From assembly GCF_030272615.1 (NCBI RefSeq), contig NC_081412.1:138942747-139006746 (forward strand): a stretch of 64,000 bases of DNA. The letters run 5' to 3'. The position numbers and the translations under genes are program-made. Numbering within the stretch: position 1 is the first letter of the stretch; each line of letters starts with the position of its first letter. The notes under the pieces are model-generated. The model worked only from the letters and a program-made list of their open reading frames with translations. It did no database searches and was not told the DNA's origin. Positions 33,073 through 44,346 of the stretch are shown piece by piece. Origin of the DNA: Cryptomeria japonica. Its lineage: Eukaryota; Streptophyta; Pinopsida; Cupressales; Cupressaceae.

Positions 33073-33077
33073 GTTTT
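33073..33077. repeat. target site duplication, left copy (GTTTT)
   Basis: The five bases before the TGTTGG end of the copia match the five bases after its right end at 40138-40142, as expected for integrase-mediated insertion. Confidence 0.85.
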
Positions 33078-34396
33078 TGTTGGCAACAACAATGAAGGAA
33101 AACTGAGAGGGGGGAGGTGAATCAGTTTTCACAGAATTAACAAACTTAACCACAAATACCAATCTGATAAACTATAGCAACAACAAAGATAAGCAAATTG
33201 ATAGCACAACACACAACACCAAGATTTTGAAATGGAAAACCAAGTTAAGGAAAAAACCATGGTGGGAACCTACCCACAATAAGATGATACTCTGTAGTAG
33301 TATGTGAAAATAATTACAATAGGGAATGCACTAGCATTCGGGCACACTCCCTAGATCTCATATCTCAAGATACAAGAACCCGGAAGGCTACAACCCTCAG
33401 GGAAGTCTCACTGACTTACAACAATATTCAGACTACAATTCGGAAGGAAAACACTGCAATAATAGCATTTGCTAATACCTAATGACAATTCTGATTAAGC
33501 ACATATGTCTGCTCTACACAAGTCTCTTCTCAATACACCACACCAAAAGATGAATCTTTTAGTTCATACATACACCACTCTCTGATAATGTAGACACAAC
33601 CTCGATGCCTAAATTACATGACTATATCACCTATTTATACAATTCATCAACCTTGATAACAAGGTCGGCCAAACCCTCAACTCATAATTACAAAATTACA
33701 TCACACAATACAAAGATCGACCACCAAACCAATATAATGATATTCATGATATAACATGGACCTAAGTCAAATGCTAAAAAAATGCAAGACCACCAAAAAT
33801 TACGTCAAGATCCACCAATAATACAACATAACACGAAGAACATCACCAAATCATGAAAATCACCAAAAAATTGCACAACAATCAATGCGAATCATCAAAA
33901 AAAAGGAAACAATTAGGAAACACCAGCAAGCATGTTAGAATCACCAATAATAGCTACACCAACACCACTTATCAAATCTTCATCCATCAACATCTAAAAC
34001 TCAAGAACACTCAAACAATAGCAATTGCCAAGAAGAAAGATAACTTGTGGAGTACCAAATCACAAACCATCTGAAATAAAGATACACAAGAACATCCCAA
34101 ACAATCTCCCAAAATCTCATCTCAAGATTTGATCACACTAGAAAATATCAGAGGAAATACCAAACCCTACAAAGCACTGATTAGAAAAACCAAACTGCAA
34201 CCTAGATCATATGATATGATCAATTAAGCTTCCTAGATCACTGAAACCAATACAGAAAGATGTAATGATACTAGAAATAATCCATACACCAAACCATGAT
34301 CCCAATAAACCAATCTGCAATCACTGGAGCAATAAATCACAAGAATATATTGACATCAATGACAACAACATATCCTAGTAGCAAGAATGTCTAACA
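33078..34396 (-). repeat. 3' LTR of the nested copia
   Basis: 1319 bp. On the minus strand it starts TGTTAGACATT at 34396, directly after the polypurine tract, and ends CCAACA at 33078. It contains a roughly 60-bp inverted copy of the element's own gag start (33804-33864). Confidence 0.9.
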
Positions 34397-34410
34397 ATCT
34401 CCCCCCTTGG
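34397..34410 (-). promoter_or_regulatory. polypurine tract of the nested copia
   Basis: On the minus strand it reads CCAAGGGGGGAGAT just before the LTR start TGTTAG. Composition and position are standard for the plus-strand primer. Confidence 0.85.
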
Positions 34411-34789
34411 CATTGATGGCAACATATGGATGTGAAAAACAATCAATGCAAAGAAAGAAAATAGACTCCTCCTAAGATTAAGCATTTAAAATAGTTTTTC
34501 ACATGCTTCTCTCCCCCTTTGACAACAATGCCAAAACATTCTCAAAAAAGAAAACCAAACTCTCCCTTTTAAATAGACAAATAATGATTCTCTCCCCCTT
34601 AAATAGATAACCAATCCAACAGACTACTCCACCAAAGAAGAAACATAAACTCATCAATCTAGACAAGAAGATAAGATTGTTAAGTCCACCAGATTGATGC
34701 AACTCAATGCATCTAGTTCTCATAAGGAGGGGTAGATGCCCCTAACTTGTCTCTCAAATAGACAAATGTATATGCAAGCAAAGGCTTAG

Positions 34790-36299
34790 TAAAAATATCA
34801 GCAATTTGTTCCTTTGTAGACACCCACTCTAGCTTCACTTCCTCTTCACTGAATTTTTCTCTCAAGAAATGATACTTTATTGATACATGTTTAGTCTTTG
34901 AATGTTACAACAAGTTCTTTGACATATTAATAGCACTGGAATTATCAAAATATATGATAGTAGGCTCATCATAGATAACTATGATATCCTTCAACATTTT
35001 CTTCATCCAAACTACATGGGTGTAGTTACTAGCAGCATCAATGTACTCAGCTTCAGCGGTAGATAGGGACACTAAATCTTGTTTCTTACTAGCCCATGAA
35101 ACCAATTTCTTACCTAAAAAGAATGCACCACCGGAGGTACTCTTCTGGTCATCAATATCACTAGCCTAATCAGTATCAGTGTAAGCACATAACATAAAAT
35201 TTTCATTCCTCTGATACCACAAACCATAATCCATAATTCCTTTCAAGTATTTGAATATCCTCTTTACAGCAGTGACATGACTCTCTTTCAGATCAGCTTG
35301 ATATCTAGCAGTCATGCACACAACATGCATAATGTTAGGTCTAGTCTGAGTCAGATACAACAGTCCACCAACCATAGATCTGCACAAGGTCTGATTAGCT
35401 TTCAAAGATTCATCATTTTTTATATAATTTATAGCCAGCCACCATAGGAGTTCCATCTGGTTTAGAATATTTTAACCCAAACTTTTTCAGTAATTCCTTC
35501 ACATATTTAGTTTGAGATATAAAAATATTTTTCCCAGTCTGTGAAATCTACAATCCTAGGAAAAATTTCATCGCTCCTATCATAGACATCTCAAATTATT
35601 TTTGCATATCACCGGAAAACTTCATACTCAAGTTATCATCTCTTTCAAAGATAAATCATCAACAAAAACTTCAGCAATCAAGATATTATCATTCTCAATC
35701 TTAAAATATAGATTACTATCAGCATTACCTTTATTAAATCCCAATTTCAACAAGTACTTACCCAATCTAGCATACCAGGCTCTAGGGGCATGCTTCAATC
35801 CATAAAGAGCTTTCTTTAGTTTTCATTCCATGTCTCCATCATCTGATAATTAGAATCCATCAAGTTTCTCAATGTATAATTCTTCCTCAAGATCACCATT
35901 CAGAAAGGCTGACTTGACATCCATCCGATATACCTTGAAATCCTTATAGGAAACATATGCAAGTAATAGTCTAACAGCTTCAAGTCTAGCTATCAGAGAA
36001 AAAGAATCCTCATAATCAATTCCTTATTCATGTGAATATCATTTGCATACCAATCTTTCTTTATTTATGACTACTTCACCAGCTTCATTTAATTTTTTCC
36101 TAAATACCCATTTAGTACCAATCACATTCTTGTCTTTAGGTCTAGGCACAAGTTCCCATGTGTTATTCTTTTCAGTCTGATTCAATTCTTGTTCCATAGC
36201 CTTTATCCAATTTTCATCTTTGCAAGCCTCAACAACATCTTTATGTTCAATTTTAGAAATCAAACATACCTCTTCAGCAACTAACCTTCTTCTAGTCAC
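34790..36299 (-). pseudogene. RT and RNase H of the nested copia
   Basis: Minus-strand motifs in order: WVFRKKLNEAGEVV near 36110, RMDVKSAFLNGDLEEELYIE at about 35900, KALYGLKHAPRAWYARLGKY near 35800, VFVDDL near 35660 at the catalytic site (usual YVDD), SMVGGLLYLTQTRPNI at about 35370, then RNase H with KQDLVSLSTAEAEYIDAAS near 35078 and HSKTKHVSIKYHFLREK at about 34895. Multiple stops and small shifts break it. The end of pol is near 34790. Confidence 0.88.
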
Positions 36300-37552
36300 T
36301 ACACCTTTGTTTTATCGCCAATAATCTGATTTTCAGAATGATTCAATCTTACATACCTCAGAGTCTTCTAATTATTCTAATTTTTAGGTTTCGACTCCTC
36401 TCCACCGGTAGTAGCAACATCCAGATTAGTTGTCTCTACTAGATCATTATGCTTCAATTCTTCAATCTAAATAGGTGTTAGAACAACATGTTGACCATAA
36501 TCATACCTACATGCTCTGATCTCTTTTCCACAATTCTCATCAACCTTCACATTTTCACTTTCCACTATCTTTCTCAGTCTCTTATTGTAGCACCTGTAGG
36601 CTTTTCTCTTTGTTGAATATCCCAAGAAAATTCCTTCATCGCTTCTTGCATCAAACTTTCCTATATCCTCATCTCTCTTGATATAACACTTTCTACCAAA
36701 AATTCTGAAATATCTCATAGTAGGAACATGACCAAACTATAGCTCATAAGGAGTCTTACTGGTATCACCTTTTATATGTACTCAGTTGAATGTGTAAGAA
36801 GTAGTGCTAACAACTTCTCTCCAATAGATCTTTAGAACATTCCCTTCAACCAGCATAGTCCATGCAACATCCAAGATAGTTATGTTCTTCCTTTCAACAA
36901 CTCCATTCTGATGAGGGGTTCTAGAAGAAGATAATTATCTTCTAATTCCATGCTTCTCACAGAATGAATCAAACTCACCAGAACAAAATTAACCTCCTCT
37001 ATCAAATCTCATACATTTCACCTTCAATCCTATCTTAGTCTCAACCTTTTCTTTGAATATCTAGAATTTATCTAGTGCTTCTGATTTCTCCTTCAAAAAG
37101 GCAACCTACATCATCCTAGGATAATCATCAATTAGTAACATAAAATATTTGTCACCCTACACACTTCTAATATCTGTAGGTCCAGATAGGTCAGTATGCA
37201 CAAGATCTAGCAATCCATCAGACGTATACTGTTTACTATTGAAATAAATTTTTGTTTGCTTACCCATTTGATATTCCTTACATACCAAATTAGCAAGCTT
37301 GACAATTTTAGGTAAATCTCAAATAGCTTGTGTAAAACTGATCTTAATCATTGAATCAAAATTAGCATGACACATTCTCCTATGCCATAACCAACTTTCA
37401 TCAGTCTAGGCAATCAAACAACTTTTCTCACTAGCATTCAAATGAAAGATATTACCTTCAGTCTTAGTTCCTTATGCAATCTCTATACCAGAGGAATTTA
37501 GGATTCTACATTTTCCATTCTTGAATTGCAAATTATAACCTTTGTCAACCAT
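36300..37552 (-). pseudogene. integrase and linker of the nested copia
   Basis: Reading minus, the GAG-pre-integrase region lies near 37380 (WLWHRRMCHANFDSM). The core runs at about 37200-36800: LVHTDLSGPTDIRS, MRFDRGG and SSSRTPHQNGVVERKN. The linker follows (FGRKCYIKRDEDIGKFDARS near 36700, IFLGYSTKRKAYRCYNKR near 36630). Asp, Asp and Glu positions of the DDE core can all be made out, but stops interrupt nearly every 50-100 codons. Confidence 0.8.
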
Positions 37553-37876
37553 CTATCCAACACTTAAAGGATTATGCTTCAAACCTTCAACATACAAGAC
37601 ATCAGCAGTGTTATTCTTACCATCAAAGGAAATAGAACCTCTACTATGGATCACATAGGCTTTGTCATCTCTAAATCTTACTATTCTACCATCATACCTT
37701 TCCATACTCATTAATTTTCTTTTATCACCGGTCATATTATGTGAACAACCGTTGTTAATCACCCATTCATCTTTCTTTTCAACTTTAGCATCTAAAGATT
37801 TCTTCTCAATAGTGCAGCTTGTGGAATCAACAAGTATTGGTCCATCTTCTTTGATAGCAATAAACACTAACTTCAT
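37553..37876 (-). pseudogene. aspartic protease of the nested copia
   Basis: The motif at the active site reads WVINNGCSHNMTGDK, where copia elements normally have an Asp-Ser-Gly-type site; the catalytic Asp is Asn here. YDGRIVRFRDDKAYVI and DVLYVEGLKHNPLSVG follow, the usual lead-in to the pre-integrase region. Inactive by inspection. Confidence 0.85.
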
Positions 37877-38949
37877 CTCCTTCTAATTCTTTATTTGTAA
37901 AACCTTCATTAGCAGCATAATAACAGTTCTTCTGATGCTTATACTTCTCGTTAGGCTTGTAAGGCTTATCATACTTCACACGCTTCTCATATCTATCATT
38001 CCTATCATGCTTATCAAATTTATCGTACCTATCATATTTAGACATTCTCTCCAGGCATCTAGAAGAAAAATATCATATCTTATTGCAAGAGAAACATTTC
38101 AAAGGCAATTTTCCATCATACTTACCAGCTCCCTTAGGCCATCTTTGGGCAATAAATTCTTCAAGCTCATCCAATTCTCTTTTTTTCTCTTCCATCTCTC
38201 TTCTCCCTTTCATATCTGGATATTATGCATTCATCAAGATCATACTTCTGCTTTCTAGAAACAAATGCTCTAAATGTTCTCTCAGACTTTCCATGTGATT
38301 CACCAAACTCGCTCAGTTCAAATGAAACAATATTTCCAACCAACATATCTCTTGTCACAGTGGTCACAGCCAGGATCTCATTAATAGAAGCTACCTTATG
38401 TTTGTAAGCAAGAGGCAATGATCTCAATACCTTAACAACAAATTCATCTTCTTCAAGGGTTCCACTAGCACATCTTATACCTAGGACAAGTTCATTCACC
38501 TTAGCCATAAATGAATTTATGTTCTCATCTTCTCCCATCTTCATCATCTCATACTTCCCTTTCAAACTCTACAACTTAGCAACTTTGACTTGTTTATCTC
38601 CTTCATACAATGTTTAAAGCTTCTCCCAGATCTCATGTGCAATTTGAAGTCCCATCACATTAGGCATTTCTGAATCAGTCAGGGTGCTCAACAATGCTTC
38701 CTTTGCTCTAATGTTATTTTCAGCTTCCTTGATCTCATCAGCAGTAACCGGTCAATTATGAGGAATAGAATAGACATTCTTTGTAATTTTCCAGTAATCC
38801 TCTTCAAGACATATCAAGTGCACCTCCATCTGATTCTTCCATATAGCATAGTTAATTCCATCAAATCTCAGACTCTCCTTAAAGATAAGGTGATTTTCAT
38901 GATCTGGTGATGTTCTTCATGTTATGCGGTATTCTTGGTGGTGTAGCAT
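37877..38949 (-). pseudogene. gag of the nested copia, start overlapping an inverted LTR-like segment
   Basis: The copia gag core (UBN2-type) includes FDGINYAIWKNQMEVHL near 38865, NELVLGIRCASGTLEEDEFV near 38495 and LRSLPLAYKHKVASINEI near 38430. The zinc knuckle (about 38085-38050) reads CFSCNKI, stop, YFSSRC: its Gly became a stop and its His became Tyr. An Asp/Lys/Tyr-rich tail follows (YDRYDKFDKHDRNDRYEKR). The best candidate start is ATG at 38949 in phase with the core, with one TGA between. That first part is an inverted copy of an LTR segment. Confidence 0.75.
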
Positions 38950-38985
38950 GTCGTGGTGGATCTTGGCATAATACCGGTGGTGTTG

Positions 38986-40137
38986 CACCACTGTGGGAAC
39001 CTACCCACAATGAGATGATACTCTACAGTAGTATGTGAAAATAATTACAATGGGGAATGCACCATCATTCAGGCAGACTGCCTAGAGCTCACAACTCAAG
39101 ATATAAGAACTCAGAAGGCTACAACCCTCAGAGAAGTCTCACTGACTTACAACAAGATTCAAACTACAATCTAAAAGAAATGAACTGCAATAATAGCATC
39201 TGCTAATGCTTGATGATAGTTCTGGTTAAGCACATATGTCTACTCTACACCAATCTCTACTCAATGCACCACACTAAAAGATGAATCCTTTTGTTTGCAC
39301 ATACACCACTCTTTGATAATGCAAACACAACCTCGATGCATAAATTACATGACTATATCACCTATTTATACAATTCATCAACCTTGGTAACAAGGTCAGC
39401 TAAACCCTCAACTCACATTTACAAAATTACATCACACGATACAAATATTTACCACCGGACCAATATAATGATATAAAATGGACCTAATTCAAATGCTCAA
39501 ACTCGCAAAACCATTGAAAATTACGCCAAGATCCACTACAACACGTTGCACCACCAAGAATACCACATAACACGAAGAACATCACCGGATCATGAAAATC
39601 ACCAAAAACTCACACAATGATCAATGTGGATCATCAAAAAAAATAGAACACAGTTAGGAAACACCAGCAATCATGTTAGAATCATTAGTAATAGCTGCAC
39701 CAACACCACTTATCAAATCTTCATTGATCAACATCTGAAACTCAAGAACACTTAAACAGCAATAGCTGCCACAAAGAAAGATAACTTGCGGAGTACCAAA
39801 TCATGAACCATCTAAAATTAAGATGCACAGGAACATCCCAAATAATCTCCCAAAATCTCAGCTCAAGATCTGATCACACCAAAATATACTAGAGGAAATA
39901 CCGAACTCTGCAAAGCACTGATTAGAAAAACCAAACTGCAAGCTGGATCATATGATATGATCAATTGAGATTCTCGAATCATTGAAATCAATACAGAAAG
40001 ATGTAATGATACAATAAATACTCCATACATCAAACCATGATCCCAATAAACCAATCTACAATCACTGGAGCAACAAATCATAGGAATATGTTGACATCAA
40101 CGACAAGAACATATCCTAGTAGCAACAATGTCTAACA
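38986..40137 (-). repeat. 5' LTR of the nested copia, inner end deleted
   Basis: On the minus strand it begins TGTTAGACATTG at 40137 and matches the 3' LTR down to the TGTGGGAACCTACCCACA hairpin at 38993-39010. The last roughly 180 bp of the LTR (present at 33078-33260), the primer binding site and leader are missing, and gag begins almost at once. Confidence 0.85.
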
Positions 40138-40142
40138 GTTTT
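40138..40142. repeat. target site duplication, right copy (GTTTT)
   Basis: Identical to 33073-33077. It is followed at once by TACTGACAATAAT, which continues the RNase H coding of the host element. Confidence 0.85.
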
Positions 40143-40143
40143 T

Positions 40144-41799
40144 ACTGACAATAATGCTCTAAGTTTCTTGAATGGACAGGAAAAACTCAACCATAGACAC
40201 ATGAAGTGGTTTGAATCTTTGCAATCCTACACCTTTACTATAAAGAACAACAAAGGCCAAGCCAATAAAGTGGAAGATGCTCTTAGTAGAAGAGAACTCA
40301 TGGTGCAAGAAATGCAACTACAAAGCATGGGGGTAGATGCACTCAAAGACATGTATAATGATGATGTAGATTTCAAAGAGATTTACAAGGTTTGTAATTA
40401 GTATTTGAATACATTTCACAGTGAGTATTCTGATTTTTTACTTCAGAATGGTTTGATCTTCAAAGGGAGTCAATTATGTGTACGTAGATGTTCAATGAGG
40501 GATAATATCATAAAAGAGAAACATATTGGGAGTTTAGGAGGTCATTTCGGGCTTGACAAGACTTTAGATCAGGTTAGAAGGTTCTATTATTGACCAAAAA
40601 TGTAGGTGGATGTAAGGAGGCATGTTGAAGCATGTTCCATATGTCAAAAATCCAAAGGAACTTCATTAAATGCAGGGCTTTATCAACCCCTTCCAATTCC
40701 CAATTGGCCTTAGGAGAGTGTGAGTATGGATTTTGTGTTAGGGATGCCTATAACTCCAAGGGGTTTTGACAATGTATTTGTGGTTGTTGGTAGGTTTAGA
40801 AAGATGGCACACTTTCTTCCATGCAAATGTACTAATGATGCATCTCAAATTGCAGGTTTTTTCTTCAAAGAAGTGGTGAGGATACATGGTTTGCCCTTGA
40901 ATATTGTCTGTGATAGGGATTCCAAGTTTATATGTCACTTTTGGAGGACCTTATGGAATAAACTTGGCACAAAATTGTCTTATAGCTCAGCCTACCATCC
41001 ACAAATAGATGGCCAAAATAAAGTTGTTAATAGGTCCTTGGGAAATCTCTTGATATGCCTTACAAAAGAACATGGACAGGTTTGGGATCTAATCCTACCT
41101 CAAGAAGAGTATGCTTATAATGACTCCATGAATCAGAGCATTGGAAGAATCCCATTTTATGGGATGTACCCTAGACGTGTATATGAGTTGAGATACTTGC
41201 AAGGGATTGATAGGATGAGTACTCAAGGGAAAGACTTTGCTATTGCAATTAGAGATATTCACCAGCAAGTAAGAGAAACCCTTCAAAATAATGTGGAAAA
41301 GTACAAAGAAAGGGAAGATTTGAAGAGAAGAGACCTTCAATTCAAGGTTGGTGATTTGGCGTTAGCACATTTGAAGAAAAAAAGGCTTCCTAAAGGAAAA
41401 TATACCAAACTGATGATGAAAAAGATAGGACCTTGTAGGGTGGTCCATAAATTTGGCTCAAATGCTTATGAGATTGAGTTACCCCCTAGGGTATCCATAT
41501 CTCCCATTTTCAATGTATCTGATCTATATCCATATAAGAGCTCTATGATTTCAGATTATGATGAAAGTGTAGCAGAAAATGAGGATGACGATTGGGTGAA
41601 GGAGCTGCCACCTAGCCAACCAATAAAGCTCAAGTCTATCCTTGATATAAAGGAGGTGAAGAAGACTAGAAGGAAGACGTACAAGGAGTACCTCATCAAA
41701 CAAAATGATCTTCCTGAATAAGATTCTACATGGATGACTGAGAATGACTTCAAGCAACATGGAGTATCTATTGGAGACCTCATCTCGAGAGGGACTTGA
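40144..41799 (+). pseudogene. C-terminal RNase H, integrase and chromodomain of the chromodomain element
   Basis: The frame resumes with TDNNALSFLNGQ, the end of RNase H. Integrase zinc region at about 40525-40650 (GGHFGLDKTLDQVRRFYY, then CSICQKSKG). The core has Asp in SMDFVLGMP (40723) and in CDRDSKF (40909). The third catalytic residue, normally Glu in DGQTE, reads Lys (codon 41020-41022). A GPY/F-like region follows near 41425 (KKIGPCRVVHKFGSNAYEIE). After 41590 comes a chromodomain-like tail (RRKTYKEYLIKQNDLPE, then STWMTENDFK after a TAA at 41719) ending in TGA at 41797. Stops at about 40399, 40594, 40603 and 40711 also break it. Confidence 0.85.
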
Positions 41800-41821
41800 G
41801 ATTCTTCTTTCCCCGGGAGCA

Positions 41822-43332
41822 TGGTGCGGGAGCACCTATGGCTCCAAGGGGCCTATCAGGAGTTTCTCTTTGTTTTTCATATTTTGTTGTTTACTTCAAA
41901 TGTAATAAGGTCTTAAGGACCATTTTGAAACATTATGAAGTTATGTGGAGTCATTTTGTAGGCATTGATGCAAATTGCTTGAATGTAATCAATTAGGACC
42001 CCATTGGTCAAAGTTGGTAAATGCCTCCCAATTTGTGGTATGGGTGTGGAATTGATGTAATTAATATTTTGAATTCCTATGTGGCACGTGGGCATTGTAC
42101 TAGTGGTATTTTGAATAATTTTGTATAAGGAGATAAAAGTTGTCAACTTTGTTAAAAGTTGCTAGGCATTTTTAGGGGATCATTATATCAACTAATCTCT
42201 CCAATGACTAACTGATTCAAAATATAGCTAGAACCAGTTGGAAGGAGTTTAATGGTATTAATATTCCTTCCTCTAATCAAAGGGGGCTTGTTGATGTGAT
42301 TTTGATGAAGTAATCAATAAAACCTGCTCTATTTTCTGCAAATTCACACATTTTTTCTTGTAACATTCATATTGTATGATCACATTCAGTGCTATCATAG
42401 TCTAAATTTGATATAACTTGAAAGAGGATAGATTCATCTTTCATTTCCAACCATTTTGGGCTCAATCCATTGAGTTTGGACAAAGTTAGAGGCAATTAAG
42501 TGCAAACTGGTATGGAACCCTAGGTTTTGAGGTTTTGTCAAAGAATGATGCATAATTGACCATTCCATCAACATCTTGACTCAAGAATTTTTGGAATGGT
42601 GGATATGGTGGTGATCTAGATGGGTTTTAGATATTTTTTGTAGAAGAAGAGTCTAAGTGGAGTTTTGAACATTTGAGGGCTTAACATCCTCATGTGTGAA
42701 GCCGGTTAGACAAGGTTTAAGAAAGTAATTGGAGTTTTGGTACAAAAACAAACAAAAAGACTTTGAAACCTATGAAATTATTTCATTTTCTCTATTCCCT
42801 TACATTCCAATTTGAGATTTTAGGTTGGTGGAGTGTCTAAGGGGTGTCTCTAGTGTATTTGGAGGCCTAATAGAGCTCTTGGAAGACTACAAGAGTTAGT
42901 TTTTGAATACTTTGTTCGAAACAACCTTACCCTAATTTTGGTATATATTTTATAAATTCCAAAAGGGTATCTGGAAGTGGGTTTATTTTTTTCCTAGAGT
43001 CAGTGAGTCAAAAGCTATGGCCAAAAAGACCTCTGAGCAGGGCTACTAGAATCTAGTCATCCTAGAAGGCCAATGGTGTGAAGTGGCTTAGAAGGGTTTT
43101 TTTAAAAGGTGTAATTGGTTTTTTTGAGTCCACTTGTGTCTATGAACATTATGGAACTCCTACCTCAAGCCTTTCCTATGTCTTTTGTTGTGTTATCTCA
43201 ATGGGCCACATTGTGAAACGTTGTCAAAGGGGTAGAAACCTTGGGTTGAGTATCCTATTGTGCAAATTGGATTTCGGGGCTTGAAACCATAGTATTGGTG
43301 TTTTGTATAACCTCTTATACCCTCTCCATCAG
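41822..43332 (+). repeat. probable 3' LTR and flank of the chromodomain element (right end not located)
   Basis: After the pol stop, a purine-rich CCCCGGGAGCA precedes TGGTGCGGGAGCACC at 41822, a plausible LTR start. A TATA-like TTGTATAAGGAGA stands near 42122. No matching 5' LTR exists in the window, so the length cannot be fixed. An alternative LTR start follows AAAGGGGGCT near 42290. No coding frame is supported. Confidence 0.4.
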
Positions 43333-44346
43333 TGGTGCCCTGGGATCCCCTATTTGGGACCTCCCTTGATCCTCTCCCCTTGGACCTAACTCAAATTTTA
43401 AGCAGGAATTCCCTCCTATATCGGCCCAAGTCAGAAAAATAGCCAATTATACCCAGTAGAAAGTATATAGGAGGGATTTCCCCTCTCATTTGACATCTAA
43501 CAAAATCCTATCACATCCTATCGAATCTATCATCAAGCATCTGAGCATTCAAGAGATCAAGTATTCAAGCATTTAAGAGCAAATGAGCATTTTCAGTCTT
43601 CCTTCAAGCTTTGGAGTAGCAATAGAGACAAGATTTCAAGAATTGAAGAGGAGATCAGCATTATACTTCATGCAACCCTAATTCCATGTGGAGGAAAACA
43701 AAACTTCACAAGGAGGTATAAGCATTTCAATTTTGTTTAATTCAACATCCCCTCAAAGAGGAGGATTTCTACTTTCAGTCATTTCATTTACATTATTTCA
43801 ACCACTTGGTTAATTTCAAAATAGGGGTTTGATCTGAAGACAAACCCATATTCCCAAAACATTTTCCTTTCTTTCTATGTGCAAGAAGCGGGTGCGCAGC
43901 TGTACTTTTGGAATTAAGCTTTATTCGTAGAGACGAAAAAACCCTTTTCAATGAGCGAAAAGTTCGGAGGACCGATAGGAGGGTGCCCCTATGTGGACAC
44001 AAGGTCCTTGCAACTTTTTCTAGATTTTGCGAAGCAGCTCCGAATCATCTCAAACTTCTCAAATCCAGGTGCATGGCTGAATCTCAAATTTGTAGCTCAC
44101 TGTTTTCACATACTTTGTCTCCATTTTCAGCACTTTGTCTTAATTCAATCGATAAACTTACAAAAGAGGGTTAATTCCATTCCCATCTTCTTAGTATTAA
44201 ATCCTTGCATCAGTTGGGATTGGATCTAGTAGATCCATCCCCCTCTTTTGAATTTAAAGTCTCCCCGAGTGAAAATTGGAGCCTAGTGAATTCCCTCTTT
44301 CTCCAAGTGGTGAATTGGCTAAGGTTCTCCAATTTTCCACTTTACA
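43333..44346 (+). repeat. 5' LTR of the TR-GAG element, left end missing
   Basis: It aligns with 49821-50835 essentially without gaps, from TGGTGCCCT to TTTACA. The TATA box TATATA is at 43464-43469. The missing left 185 bp corresponds to the outer part of U3. Confidence 0.9.
43464..43469 (+). promoter_or_regulatory. TATA box of the 5' LTR
   Basis: GTATATAGGAGGG, matched by GTATATAAGAGGG in the 3' LTR at 49952. Conserved in both copies and followed by a pyrimidine-rich start-like CCCTCTCATTTGACATC. Confidence 0.6.

Larger units (their letters stand above)
33078..40137 (-). mobile_element. nested Ty1/copia element, minus strand, with 5-bp target duplication
   Basis: A 7.06-kb insertion beginning TGTTGG and ending TAACA on the plus strand, flanked by GTTTT at 33073-33077 and 40138-40142. 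Removing it restores the host frame across the junction. On the minus strand the order is LTR, gag, protease, integrase, RT, RNase H, polypurine tract, LTR, which is copia order. The two LTRs differ by about 10 percent in the stretch I compared by eye. The 5' LTR is shortened on its inner side. All coding parts are broken by stops. Confidence 0.92.
30242..43332 (+). mobile_element. chromodomain-type Ty3/gypsy element, split by a nested copia
   Basis: Gag, protease, RT and the first part of RNase H lie at 30242-33077. The reading frame resumes exactly at 40143 after the inserted copia and runs through the rest of RNase H, integrase and a chromodomain-like C-terminus to 41799. The 5' LTR is absent; the 3' LTR is tentatively 41822 onward. 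The RT motif YLDDILVFS and the CX2CX4HX4C knuckle fit the plant chromovirus branch rather than Tat. Confidence 0.8.

Noticed and set aside
35205-35220. CTCTGATACCAC resembling the complement of a copia primer binding site
   Set aside because: It lies inside the RT-RNase H coding part of the nested copia, far from any LTR edge, and is explained by coding sequence.
42283-42300. AAAGGGGGCT followed by TGTTGATG as an LTR start
   Set aside because: It is plausible as a polypurine tract, but no matching LTR end or second copy is visible; the 41822 start is closer to the pol stop. Left undecided, not annotated.
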